In this document: positions 13,331 to 26,839 of the stretch, one piece after another | Position numbering within the stretch: the stretch's first letter is position 1 | Layout: every line of letters begins with the position of its first letter | Notes under the pieces: generated by a model | What the model was told of the DNA's origin: nothing | The model's input: the letters and a program-made list of their open reading frames with translations, nothing else | Databases searched by the model: none | Translations under genes and position numbers: made by a program | Assembly (NCBI RefSeq): GCF_001638985.1 | Contig: NW_017265140.1 | Coordinates: 1 to 64,000 of the forward strand | DNA from: Phycomyces blakesleeanus NRRL 1555(-) | Taxonomy: Eukaryota > Mucoromycota > Mucoromycetes > Mucorales > Phycomycetaceae | DNA: 64,000 nt | Reading direction: 5' to 3'

Positions 13331-16300
13331 TTCAGTGAGAAAATTTTAAAAACCCCTCCTATGTCTTTAATCCTTAATAAAGAATAGAACCATGATAATT
13401 GACCTAAACTACGAAGAGAAAAAAAAATAAGCAAATACAAGCATCATTCAAAGAAAAATGGGCAACTAAACAATGTATACCTGTAACATATGAATAAGAG
13501 TTAGACAATGATCTTTGACACCAACTGTGAAATTATAAGTATTTATAACCATCAGTGAATAGATTCACAAAGAGACTTGTATACCTACGGCCCATGATGT
13601 AGAGCAGAGCCATAAATTTTGGACTTGGCGATTAAAAGACTAGACAAATAAAAGCGACAAGTATTAACTGCTTAAAGAGTCATGTATACATATAGCCCAA
13701 AATGGGCAGCGGAATATTGATCGTTCGCCCTGGTGGTAAATAGACTAAAAAAAGAAAGCCAACAATAAGTATATGTTCAAAAAGAAATATATACCTGTGA
13801 TCATGAATAAATACTCAAAACTTGATCGTTGGCTTAAAATATATAAAAAAAAAAGCTAGACAAAATAATAGTTGATAGCTAAATACTAAACGAGACATGT
13901 GTATCTCATACCCTGGATGTATGGTGAAACCTTAATCGTTGGTTTTGACTATGTCAAGATAACTAAAAACAACAACCAGTAAGTAGATGCTCAATATATA
14001 TATATATATACTGGAGAACTTGGACGGGCAACAGAGGCTTTATAGTTTGGCTTTGACTGTGTAAACACTAGAATAATCTAATTGATAGTAAGAAAATATT
14101 TAAAGAGCTTTGTATACCTGAGGATTTTTATGGAGAGTGAAACCTTGATAGCTGGTTTTTGCCGTAAAAAGTATGGGAATATACAGCTTAAAGTAACTAA
14201 AGGCTCAAAGAGACTTGTATGTCTATGACTGTAGGAAAATGTCGGAATATTAATCGTTGGTCTTTACTATGAAAACACTAGAAAAATACACCTAATAGTA
14301 AGTAAATTCTCGGAAATATATATATACCTATGGTTGGAGATGTAGGTCAAAACCGTGACTGTTGACATGAGCTGTGAAGATTCTGGACATATAAAACAGG
14401 CTGTAAGTAAATGGTGTAATAAAGATGTATGCCTGTAGCCCTGGATGGAAATCGGACGCCTAATCGTTGGTATGAACTGTGAAATTACTAGAAAAATTAA
14501 AACTGATAGTAAGAACATATTCCAATAAAAAAACCTTGTATGTCTATAAGCCTTGATGGAGACTAGAGCCGTGAGGGCTAGCATAGAATGTAAAAAAGAA
14601 AAAGAAAAAAAAAAGATTAAATAGATAGAATCAGTAGTAAAGTAATATTTAAATACACTTATATATCTAAGACGTTGAATTAATAGCAGGCTCTTGATCG
14701 TTGACCAGGACTCTAAAAACGCTTGATAAATGTCATTGGCTGTAAAAAAGTAATCTAAGAATCTTATATACCTTTACCCAATAATGTTAAGTGGAAACTT
14801 GATAACGACCAAAGACTTGATCAATGGACTTGAATGTGCAAACGCCAGAGAAATTCAGTCGATATTAAAAAAATCAAAGATACATGGATATCTTCAACCC
14901 TTCCCGGAAAGCTGAAGCTTGATCGTTGGACTCGGATTTAAAATACTAATCAAATGTAATCGATAATAAATAAATGTTCAAAATAAACGGTGATACCTGT
15001 GGCTCATGGTTGAGAGTAGGAAATTTATCCCTTGACCTATATATTAAAAGCAATAGGCAATAGCAGCCGGCAGTCCTAAAAGGACAATTATACTTGAATG
15101 TCTGTGAACCTGGGTGGAGACTAAACTCTTGAACCTTGGTGTGGACTATGGTATGACTAGATAAATATGATGGATGACAGAAAGATATTCAAAGGAGGGT
15201 GTACGCCTGTTACCTCGACGAATAGCAGAAACTTGATCATCAGCGTTGACTGTAAAATTATTAGACAATTTCAATAAGCAATGATTAACTATTAAAAAAA
15301 AAAGCATATATACCTTTTACCCTAGATGAGCAGCGGAATCTCAATTAGTAGCCTTGACTATGAAAAGACTAGACAAATATAGCAGACACCAAGCAAATGC
15401 TCAAAGAGGTATATATACCAGTAACCCTGCATGAACTATGGAATCTTGGGTGTTGGCCTCAATTGTGAAAAGACTACCGAACTAAAGCTGGTAATAGGTA
15501 AATACCCAAAGATACTGGTATACCTAACATCCAAGAAGGAGAGTGGCATCTTGATTGTTGGCCTTTTCTGTGAGTAGACTAAAGAAACACAATTGGCAGT
15601 AAGTAAATACTAAAAAGTGGCAGTATATCAGTGATTTTTGACGGGGATTTGAACCTTGACTGTTGAATTGAACTGTAAAAAGACTGCTTCAAACAGCTAT
15701 CAATATGTTAATGGGTAAAGAAAGCCACTTGTATCCCTGTAAATCTATGCGGAAATCGGGCTCTTGATCTTTGGTCTCGACTGTATAAAGTCTGAATAAA
15801 GCAACTAGTAGTAAGTAAATGCTTAAAAAGGCATGTATACCTTAACCCTATTTTTTGAAGTGCGACCTTGATTCTCGGCATGGACTGTCAAAGATTAAAA
15901 AGATTCAACCAGTGAAGAATAAATGCTAAAATGTGCGTGTGTACCTAGAACCTTGAATGGATAGAAAGAACATGATCATTTCGCCTTGACTATGTAAACG
16001 CTAGGAAAATCTAATTTTTTAGTAAATTGCTTAAAGATTCTTGTATACCTGCGACCTTTGATGTAGAGCTGAGCATTGAACGCTTGCTACGGAGAAGAAA
16101 GGGTTAGAACAAAACAACTGATAGTACCTAAAAAGTCAAAGAGACTTTTATACCTGTGAGCCCAAAAGAATATCAAAGCTTTGATCGTTGGCTTCGGCTG
16201 TAAAAACATTATGCAAATATATAGTAAGTAGATTTTTTGGCAGATTTGTATACCTGTCCCCCCCGGATAAACAACTCATATTAATTGTGGGCCTTTCCTG

Positions 16301-19300
16301 TAAAAAGACTAGAAAATATAATAGCTAGTAAGTAAAGGTTCACATAGTCATGTATACCTTTAATCCTTAATGGAGATTAAAAACCCGATTGCTGGCTTAA
16401 ACTATAAAAAAGCTAGACAGAATAATAAGTGATACGTGAGTACTAAATGAGACCTGTATACCTCGGGCACTAGGTAGATAGTAAAACTTTGGTAATTCAG
16501 TTTGACTAAATAAAAATTACTCGAAACAACAAGCAGTAAGTAAACGATCAGGTATGTACATATACTTGTTACCCTAGAGGACAGTAAACCTGGATCGATT
16601 GGCCTTGGCTGTGTAAAATTAAAAAATAATAATTAATTAATTAATAAATAGTAAAATAATACTTAAAAATATTTTTTAAACCTATGGCCTTAGATGGAGA
16701 GTAGATGCTTATTATTTAGCATAGACATTAATGAAATTAGAAAAATCAAACAAGCGTTATGCAAAGGCTAAAAGAGAATTGTATACCTGTAACCGTGGAT
16801 GAAGAAGAAATCCTTGTTCTTCGACCTGGGCGGTGAAAACACTAGACAAAAAAAAACAAGCGATAAGTAGAAACCCAAAGAAAAGTGTATACCTGTCATA
16901 CTGGATGGAGATCGAATCCTTGATGGTTGCCCTTGACAGTAAAAACAATAGACGGATAAAAAAAGCCAATAATCAACGGCCCAACGAAAAATATATATCT
17001 GCAAGTCTGGATGAATATCAAGTCCTAGTTCTTCGGCCTAAACCGTATAGGCACTAGACATATAAAACTAAAAGTTAGTAAAGACGCAAACATATTTGTA
17101 TACCTGTCACTCTGGATAGGGCTCGGATTCGGAATCATTGGCATAGACAGTAAAGGCACTTGACAAAAAAAAAAGACACATTAAAGAAAAGCACTTGTCA
17201 GATTTGTATACCTGTAAAACTTGATGGAAACCGGGTCCTTGAGTGTTGAATTTGACTGTAAAGTCACGAGAAAAAATACAGTTTGCAGCAAGTCAAAAAT
17301 CAAAGATATGTGTAACACTATATCCCAATATGGAGACCGGGTTCTTGCTCGTTACCCTTGACTGCAAGGACACTAGAGAAACAAAAACAATTATAAGTAA
17401 TGGCCCAATAACATTTTTATATCTGTAATTCTCGGCGGATACCAGATGATTGGTCGTTGGCCTTGACTTTAAGGACAGTAGAAAATTAAAACCGACAGTA
17501 AGTAAAATCCCAAAGAGAAGTGTATACCTGTAACACTGGACGGATATAGGATCCATGATGGCTGGCTTGGACTGTGAAGCCAGTAGAGAAATAAAGCCAA
17601 CAGTAACTAAAGGCCGAACTAGATGTATATACCTGTCGCACTGGAAGGAAAACAATTTTTTCATTGTGTAGCCAGATCGTAAACACACTAGGCCAATACG
17701 AAAGAAAGCATGTAAAGACAGAGAGAAAAGTGTGTACCCGTAACCTTGATTTGAAATCAGATCTTTGATATTTGAACTTTAAGGAAAAAAAAACACTAGA
17801 AATATATAAATGACAGTAAGTAAAAGCTCAAGAAGACTTGTTTACCTGTAGCCCAAATTTGAGTTTTGATCCTTGCTGTTTGGCCTGGAGAGTAAAAACA
17901 ATAGTCATATATATTTCTAGGCTAGTAATGGCCAAGAACGACTTGTATACCTTCCATAATGAATGTATATTTGATCATCGTGCTTTGCCATCAAAAGAAA
18001 GTATAAATAAAGAGTATAGTTTGTTTTAAGTAAAGGTTTAAAGGAAACTTGGTTAGCTATAACAATTCATGAAAATCGGATCCCGATAATTTCCGTGGAT
18101 GAGTAGACACTAGAAATATATAAAATCCAATGAGTAATTGCTCATCGAGTTTTTGTATACCTATAGCCACGGACTGAATCTGGATCCATGAAGCATGATC
18201 TTGGTGGATTCAACACTAGAAATAAATAAAGCTGAGTGTGATTGCTCATCGATTTTTGTTATATCTATAACCATATAACGGGAGATCAGCACCTTGAAGC
18301 TCGACCTGGATGGCCGGAGACTAGAACTAGATTAAAATAATGAGTATATGCCCATAATGCTTTTTATACCTATACCCATGGCGGGTAGATCGGAATCTTG
18401 ATGCTTGACCTGGATAGCTGGAGACTGGAGATATATTAAATCTAGTGAGTATATGCCCATAATGTTTTTTTATACCTATAACCATGGCGGGGAGACCAGA
18501 ACCTTGATGCTTGACCTGGATGACTGAACACAAGAAGTATATTGCAGCTAGTGAGTATATGCCCATAATGTTGTTTTATACTTATGACCATGGAGGGGTG
18601 ATCAGGTCCTTGACACTTGATCTGAATGGCTGGAGGCTAGAAATAAATATCAAAACTAGTGAGTAAATGACAATAACGATTTGTTATACCTATAACCATG
18701 GATGGGTGATCGGAACCTTGATGCTTGACATGAATGACTGAACACTAGAAATATATCAAAGCTAGTAAGTATATGCCTATAATGTTTTTATATACCTATA
18801 ACCATGGATGGGCAGTCGAAACCTTGAACCTTGACTTGGACGACTGAACACTAGAAGTATATTAAAGTGAGTGAGTATATGCGCATAACGTTTTGTTATA
18901 CCTATAACCATGGAGGGGAGATCGGGTCCTTCATGCTTGACCTGAATTGCTGGAGGCTAGAAATGAATATAAAAACTAGTAAGTAAATGGCAATAACGTT
19001 TTATTATACCTATTACCATGGACGGGTGATCGGAACCTTGATGCTTGACATGAATGACTGAACACTAGAAATAAATATAAAAACTAGTGAGTATAGGCCC
19101 ATAATGTTTTTTTATACCTATAACCATTGACGGGCGATCGGAACCATGATGCTTGACCTGGATGGCTGAAAACTAGAAATATATTAAATCTAGTGAATAT
19201 ATGCCCATACCATTTTGTTATACCTATCACCATGCACGGGCGATCAGAATCTTGATGCTTGACCTGGATGGCTGGAGACTAGAACTAGATTAAAAAAATG

Positions 19301-22080
19301 TGTATATGCACATAATGGTTTTTGTACTTATAACCATGGGCAGGCGATAGGGTCCTTGATGCTTGACCTGGATAACTGAACACTAGAAAAATATTAAAGC
19401 TAGTGAGTATAGGCCCATAATGTTTTTATAACTATAATCTTTGATGGGCGATCGGAACCTTGATGCTTGACCTGGATGGCTGAACACTAGAAATATATTA
19501 AAGCTAGTGAATATATGCACATAACATTTTGTTATACCTACCACCATGGACGGGCGAGTAGAACCTTGATGCTTGACCTGGATGGCTGGAGACTAGAACT
19601 AGATTAAAACTAGTGAGTATATACCCATAATGTTGTTTTATACCTTTAACCATGGATTGGCGATCAGAACCTGGATGCTTGATCTGGATGACTGAACACT
19701 AGACATATATTAATGCTAGTGAGTATATGCGCATAACGTTTTGTTATACCTATAGCCATAGCTGGGAGATTGGAACCTTGATGCTTGTCCTGGATGGCTA
19801 GAGACTAGAAGTATATTAAAACTAGTGAGTATATGCCCATAATGTTGTTTTATACCTATAACCATGGATTGGCAATCAGAACCTAGATGCTTGATCTGGA
19901 TGACTGAACACTAGACATATATTAACGCTAGTGAGTATATGTCCCTAATGATTTTTTACATCTATAACCATGGCAGGGAGATGGGAACCTGGACACTTGA
20001 CATGATTGGCGGAACACTAGAAATATATTTAAAATAGTGAGTATATTGCCATAACGTTTTGTTATACCTATAACCATTGACGGGAGATCAGAATTCTGTT
20101 GATTGACCTGGATGACTGAACACTAAAAACATAATAAAACCATTGAGTATATTTCCATAATGTTTTGTTATACCTATAACCTTGGCTGGAAGATCGCAAC
20201 CTTGACGCCTGATATCGATGGCTGAACACTATAAATATATTATAACTAGTGAGTGTATTCCCACAACGTTTTGTTATACCTCTACCCATGGCCAGGCGAT
20301 TGGGTCCTTGCCACTTGACCTAGATGACTGAACACTAGTACTAGATAGAAGCTAGTGAGTAAATGCGCATAACGTTCTGTTATACCTATAACTATAGCTG
20401 GTAGATCGGAACCTTGATGCTTGTCCTTGATGGCTGGAGACTTGAACTATAATAAAGCTAGTGAGTAAATGCGCATAATGTATTGTTATACCTATAACCA
20501 TAGCTGGGAGATCGAAACCGTGATGCTTGTCTTGGATAACTGGAGACTAGAGATAGATAAAAGCTAGTGTGTATATGTCCCTAATGGTTTTTTTTACCTA
20601 TAACCATTGACAGTTGATCGGGTCCTTGCTGCTTCACATTGATGACTGGAGACTAGAAATAGATAAAAGCTAGTAAGTATTTGCCCATAATGTTTTTATA
20701 CCTATAACCATGGACAGGGGATCGGGTTCTTGATGCTTGACATGGATGGCTGGAGACTTAAATAAATATAAAAACTAATGAGTATATGCTCATAATGTTT
20801 TTATACCTATAACCATGGATGGGCGATTGGGTCCTTGACGCTTGACACGGATGGCTGGAGTTCACAAATAAATATAAAAACTAGTCAATATATGCCCATA
20901 ATGTTTTTTATACCTTTAACCATGGGTGGGTAATCGGAACCTTGACACTTGACCTAGATGGCTGAACACTAGTAATAGATAAAAGCATACGAGTAAATGC
21001 GCATAACGTTTTGTTATACCTGTAAACATGGTTGGGAGATCGGAACCTGGACGCTTGACATAGATGGCTAAACACTAGAAATATATTAAAACTAGTGATT
21101 ATATTCCCATAACGTTCGGTTATACCTATAACCATGGCCAGGAGATCAGAATCTTGTTGATTGACCTGAATGACTGAACACTAAAAACATAATAAAACCA
21201 TTGAGCATATTTCCATATTGTTTTGATATACCTAGAACCATGGCTGGAAGATCAGAACCTTGACGCCTAACATCGATGGCTAAACATTATAAATATATTA
21301 AAACTAGTGAGTATATTCCCACAACGATTTGTTATACCTATACCCATTGCTGGGAAATCGGGTCCTTCACACTTGACCTGGATGGCTGACACTAGTAATA
21401 GATAAAAGCTAGTGAGTAAATGCGCATATGGTTTTGTTATACCTATGACCATAGCTGGGAGATCGGAACATTGATGCTTTTCCTGGATGGATTGGATACT
21501 ACAAATATACAAAAACAAGTGAGTAACTGCTCCTCTAGTTTTGATATACCTGAAACCGTGGACCTCGATCTGAAAACCGTGGACCTTGACCTGAACCTTG
21601 AAGCTTGACCTGGATGGAATGGATACTACAAATATACAAAAACAAGTGAGTAACTGCTCATCTAGTTTTGATATACCTGAAAGCCGTGGACCTCGACCTG
21701 AACCTTGAAGCTTGACCTGGACGGAATGGATACTACAAATATACAATAACAAGTGAGTAACTGCTCATCGAGTTTTGATACACCTGATAACCGTGGACTC
21801 TGATTGGATCCCTGATGCTTGACCTGGACAGAAGGCACTAGAAGCATACAAAAGACAATGAGCATATGCTCCTCGAGTCTTGGTGTACCTGTGGCCCTGG
21901 ATGAAAACCTGTTCTTGATTGCTTGACTTTGCCTGAAAAGTCCCTACAGAAATATCAAAGACAGTGAATGATTAATCAACGAGCCTTTATATACCTGTAG
22001 GCCTGGATGGAGATCTTATTTTTTATTGTTGACCTTGTTTGTCAAAAGACTAGACAAATATAATCTTCACAATGTGTGTC
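13060..22080 (-). repeat. ~9 kb array of about 84 exon/intron-like 106-bp modules
   Basis: Units recur every 104-110 bp; I count about 84 by eye. On the minus strand each unit can be read as an exon-like block of almost always 55 nt ending ...TTA(C/T)AG, then a donor GTATA(C/A), an intron-like block of ~51 nt with a TACTNAC-type branch sequence, and an acceptor ...TCTAG. Blocks measured at 15524-15578, 18370-18424, 18476-18530, 20174-20228, 20280-20334 and 21995-22049 are all 55 nt; 21784-21837 is 54 and 21677-21732 is 56. The acceptor AG is kept at 15579, 17159, 18425, 20229, 20335 and 22050 but lost at 13536, 14173, 16104, 16209, 16948 and 17267. A 55-nt block rotates the frame, and where blocks end TATAG one frame always meets a stop, so protein coding is doubtful. 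It may be a spliced non-coding transcript, a relic, or a satellite. Confidence 0.8.
18260..21540 (-). repeat. Homogeneous (younger) half of the 106-bp array
   Basis: Here units are similar to one another (consensus with TATACCTATAACCATGG and CTTGATGCTTGACCTGGATG on the plus strand), while units from 13060 to 18260 are strongly diverged. This indicates recent local expansion or homogenisation on the right side of the array. Units at 21540-21880 form a third subtype, one with an internal duplication of an ACCGTGGACCT motif. Confidence 0.8.
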
Positions 22081-23104
22081 TTTGATGAATATCATATACT
22101 CCTTGAAATATAGTAAGTCCTGTCAGTTTATCTCTTGTTTCTGAATGTGAATAGGCTTTGGATGGATTGATGGTCAAACCAGTGTTGGACCTCAGTATTT
22201 CATTTTTGCTGTGTACTAGTTTTGACGTATTGTCTTATATCTTGCTACTGACTGTTTTACATATGATAAAATCCTGAGATTTGACTAGCAAAATAGATTT
22301 GTATTGGTCATGATTCGTCTTTAACGTCTATGTTGATTAAAGCAGTTTGTGAGAGAGCAGTAAAGAAGTGTATAAAGTATTAATAGTATGTGAAAGAGAG
22401 TTGTTTTGACGCATTCTGTTTGGATAGGTTTTTTTTTTATAAAACTCATGACGTCTCAATCATGAGTTGCTGTTCTTTTTTTATTATTTTTATTATGATA
22501 GTTTGATAATATATTATAAAATTCGGTTTTTTTCTTATTCCTTTTTCGGTTTTCTTTTATCTTTTAGCTTTGACAACATGTATATATTATTACTATTTTA
22601 CTTCTTTATTTAATATCTATGCTTAAAATATGGGTTTTGGGTTTTAAAGAAGTATCACTTATATTCTGAAGGACATGCTGTGCAGGCACTTGTTTTACTT
22701 TTTGTTTTTTTGTTTTGCCTCTTTTTTTGTTTTAGTTCTTTTTATGTCACATAAGGTCCGTGCTGTTCGTGCAGCATCACATGTGTCATGGGGCTTAGAG
22801 GAGCATAGTAGCAATAGTGGTCCAGACTTTACTTTAGCATGAAAACATTTAAATGATGTCTTCCGATTGGTGGACTATATGCATGTCAAATTATTCAGTT
22901 GCTATGGACCCCCATCCCCTTTTTTATTCTACTTTCTGTTGTAATTCTGTTAACAAGGCTTATGCTTTTGAATAGCCACTTGTCGAGACACTATATATGC
23001 CTCTGTGTTCATTTTAGCTGTACTACTGATATACAAAGTATTAATCGACTAGACGTTAAACTACAATAAAGAATTATAAAGTTGTGTTGATTATAAAGCT
23101 TTAA
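22081..23104. other. AT-rich spacer right of the array
   Basis: No gene or repeat is recognised. If the array is transcribed on the minus strand, its promoter would lie here. CACATGTG palindromic context occurs near 22780, but no promoter can be called from sequence alone. Confidence 0.4.
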
Positions 23105-25222
23105 TTAAAGTCTTGTGTATATTTATTTGTTTGTTTCACATGCTGTGACTTTATTAGTTTAAGAAGCACCCCCAAAAAAAATTGCTGCTTATATCTTTTC
23201 TTTTCTTTCGTGTGAAAGACTTCCATTTTTCTTCTAGCTTTTTCACCAGTGTCTTGAGTTAATAAACACAAAGTGTAGGAATACTTTCTTGAAATAAAAG
23301 TACTTTCAGTGCTTCAGTATGAAGGGATTGACAGCCTGACTATTGAAAGTCGTTGGTACCTCAAGTTAAAGCATCGTTCTTAGAGTAAAATAAAAGTAAA
23401 AAGAAGAATAGGGTCTAGGCTAGTGTTTGTCAATCGACCTTGGTTTGTACTACTTTATAAACCAATCATAATCCAACCGAGAAATTAATACAGAATAACC
23501 CAACTGCCTGAAACACTTTACATTTATATGTGTTCAAATATACACCATTCTATCGATAATTATAATTATTTATATAAGTTACATTATACACCATGAAAAA
23601 GTAGTGGTGCTTGCAATTGTGCTAGCCTGGTCACAGATAGATCAAGCTAGTAAAATGGCTATTACATATATATAAATCACCTTTTAAAGGCTCTGCTTAT
23701 TTACTATTTTTTTCTGTTATTGCTCGGACTGACTGACGGCACAATATGAAAGCAAAGAGACAATCTACTGCTACTGAATGTATAGGTTTTGTTTGGTTGG
23801 GAGCAAGACGCTATCGATTACTAATTATCGATTTATAGGATCTAGTGCTTTTGATATTTTGCGCTTGTATACCAAACTCAACTGGATGCACGAATAACCT
23901 AGAAATAATACTCTGTTGGATTAAAGGCTTTGATTTATAACTTTTGTTTTGTAATACAATATAATGCGCTACAGTACTGTATAGTATGATTCCACTTATT
24001 ACTTTGAGGTTCATAGTCTAGCTTTGGTTCGCTTGAGACTATTTTAGTTTGAAGCACGGAGCCTTTGTATAAATGAACCTTTTCTATGGTCGATTAAATA
24101 TGAGTGTACTGGAAATGATATTTTTTAAGATTTCTACAAGCATATGCAAATGCACACCAATGGTAATCATAGCTTTTCAATTATAGAAAATTAAAAATCG
24201 AATCAAATAAGCAATGTTTTTTTTTTGGCTTTAAGTAACCTGGTGAGACACATTGTGATCCACCTCTTCGAGGTTTATTATATTACAATTACTCGAATTT
24301 TGATCAAAATATCCGATTTTTTCACTCTCAAAAAGCATAGAACCCTGAAATTCGGGAAACTTGCACCACTTCAATAAGCTCTTTAAATGCCCAATAGCAA
24401 AAATACGAGTTGTTTCTAAAAGTACAATTTTTTTTTTAGTTGAATACATAAACCAGACACTCCAAAAGGCATCAATTTGGAGTGTTCAAAAGTTAGAGAT
24501 ATTTTTTTTAAAGAAAAGAGAATATTATTTAGCATAAGAGACATTATAGAATAGCTATATATCTATATATGCTCTACATAACAGAATATCAGCTTGTATA
24601 AACGTTTATATGAAGAAAGCCGTCCTATATTCTGACATTACAAGCATACGCTGGAAGCAAAGAGTGGAGTACAAATAAAGCCACAATCTTTTTTCCAAAA
24701 AAAAAGGCAATGACTTTGGCAGACACTCTTGAAATGGACGGCTGTGTAATATATGTCATGATATTTTATATTGCCCTTTAAGAGAAAAGAAAAATACATA
24801 GGATACTTTTTATGTGTTCCATTAAATAGCATACTTGAAGTCTTTGTTTCAGATTTATTAATTAAAATTATGATATTAATTTAAATTTTCCCATTTTTTT
24901 TTTCTTTTTTACTTCTTTACACCAATTTACTAAGGGCATTTTTTCTTTTTTTGTTGGGGGTTAAATACCTGTCTCCAAGGTGTATATGTGCAGTGTATAC
25001 ATCCCAGTCTTTCTTCACATATAGACGCACAAACCAGCTTGTCCACCGATATCTTGGCTGTACCATTATAAAATATAGAGTATAAGGTGGTTTGCTTTTT
25101 ATGTCTTCTTGTAGACTGTGTAGAGGCTCATTGGTAAATTAGAGCCTACGACTTCCTACAAACAAAAGTCTTTTTTTTGTAAACTGATATTATCAATTTG
25201 TGGTGCAAACAACCCATGTGTA
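23105..25222 (-). repeat. R2 repeat, left copy; arm of a large inverted repeat
   Basis: It is near-identical in reverse complement to 62130-64000 (the arm runs off the window) and, from 23706 on, in direct orientation to 25323-26839. It contains short frames on the minus strand (67 and 72 codons) that are copied unchanged because the DNA is nearly identical. The copy ends exactly at the N gap. Confidence 0.9.
24969..25066 (-). other. Exon-like short frame in R2 (left copy)
   Basis: A 98-nt segment starting with ATG encodes a peptide beginning MVQPRYRWTSWFVRLY and containing KKDWDVY, and runs into a good splice donor (GACAG|GTATTT). The same frame is open in the copies at 26589, 30994 (diverged) and 62294. 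No family is recognised, and the downstream exon could not be established. Confidence 0.35.
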
Positions 25223-25322
25223 NNNNNNNNNNNNNNNNNNNNNNNNNNNNNNNNNNNNNNNNNNNNNNNNNNNNNNNNNNNNNNNNNNNNNNNNNNNNNN
25301 NNNNNNNNNNNNNNNNNNNNNN
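25223..25322. other. Assembly gap of 100 N
   Basis: This is a placeholder-length gap. Its flanks 23706-25222 and 25323-26839 are both 1517 bp and nearly identical, which suggests overlapping contig ends that were not merged. Confidence 0.95.
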
Positions 25323-26839
25323 ATTTTTTTCTGTTATTGCTCAGACTGACTGACGGCACAATATGAAAGCAAAGAGACAATCTACTGCTACTGAACGTAT
25401 AGGTTTTGTTTGGTTGGGAGCAAGACGCTATCGATTACTAATTATCGATTTATAGGATCTAGTGCTTTTGATATTTTGCGCTTGTATACCAAACTCAACT
25501 GGATGCACGAATAACCTAGAAATAATACTCTGTTGGATTAAAGGCTTTGATTTATAACTTTTGTTTTGTAATACAATATAATGCGCTACAGTACTGTATA
25601 GTATGATTCCACTTATTACTTTGAGGTTCATAGTCTAGCTTTGGTTCGCTTGAGACTATTTTAGTTTGAAGCACGGAGCCTTTGTATAAATGAACCTTTT
25701 CTATGGTCGATTAAATATGAGTGTACTGGAAATGATATTTTTTAAGATTTCTACAAGCATATGCAAATGCACACCAATGGTAATCATAGCTTTTCAATTA
25801 TAGAAAATTAAAAATCGAATCAAATAAGCAATGTTTTTTTTTTTGGCTTTAAGTAACCTGGTGAGACACATTGTGATCCACCTCTTCGAGGTTTATTATA
25901 TTACAATTACTCGAATTTTGATCAAAATATCCGATTTTTTCACTCTCAAAAAGCATAGAACCCTGAAATTCGGGAAACTTGCACCACTTCAATAAGCTCT
26001 TTAAATGCCCAATAGCAAAAATACGAGTTGTTTCTAAAAGTACAATTTTTTTTTTAGTTGAATACATAAACCAGACACTCCAAAAGGCATCAATTTGGAG
26101 TGTTCAAAAGTTAGAGATATTTTTTTTAAAGAAAAGAGAATATTATTTAGCATAAGAGACATTATAGAATAGCTATATATCTATATATGCTCTACATAAC
26201 AGAATATCAGCTTGTATAAACGTTTATATGAAGAAAGCCGTCCTATATTCTGACATTACAAGCATACGCTGGAAGCAAAGAGTGGAGTACAAATAAAGCC
26301 ACAATCTTTTTTCCAAAAAAAAAGGCAATGACTTTGGCAGACACTCTTGAAATGGACGGCTGTGTAATATATGTCATGATATTTTATATTGCCCTTTAAG
26401 AGAAAAGAAAAATACATAGGATACTTTTTATGTGTTCCATTAAATAGCATACTTGAAGTCTTTGTTTCAGATTTATTAATTAAAATTATGATAGTAAATT
26501 GGTGTAAAGAAGTAAAAAAGAAAAAAAAAATGGGAAAATTTAAATTAATAAGGGCATTTTTTCTTTTTTTTTTTTGGGGGTTAAATACCTGTCTCCAAGG
26601 TGTATATGTGCAGTGTATACATCCCAGTCTTTCTTCACATATAGACGCACAAACCAGCTTGTCCACCGATATCTTGGCTGTACCATTATAAAATATAGAG
26701 TATAAGGTGGTTTGCTTTTTATGTCTTCTTGTAGACTGTGTAGAGGCTCATTGGTAAATTAGAGCCTACGACTTCCTACAAACAAAAGTCTTTTTGTAGA
26801 CTGACATTATCAATTTGTGGGGCAAACAGCCTATGTGTA
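25323..26839 (-). repeat. R2 repeat, right copy next to the gap
   Basis: It is a direct near-copy of 23706-25222. Differences are scattered base changes, homopolymer lengths, a 59-bp inverted segment (26492-26550 against 24874-24932), and more changes in the last 60 bp. It then continues into an R1 copy. Confidence 0.9.
26589..26686 (-). other. Exon-like short frame in R2 (right copy)
   Basis: It has the same ATG-initiated 98-nt segment and GACAG|GTATTT donor as 24969-25066. Downstream on the same strand, an open stretch contains ETKTSSMLFNGTHKKYPMYF, which is also open in the diverged 30.7 kb copy. A two-exon small gene is possible but unproven. Confidence 0.35.

Noticed and set aside
21267..21752. 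161-codon open frame on the minus strand of the array
   Set aside because: It runs through both exon-like and intron-like blocks of degenerate units and breaks in neighbouring units. It is a chance frame in a repeat.
13060..22080. CRISPR-like array
   Set aside because: Units of ~106 bp diverge along their whole length; there are no constant short repeats with unique spacers, and the context is a eukaryotic, intron-containing genome.
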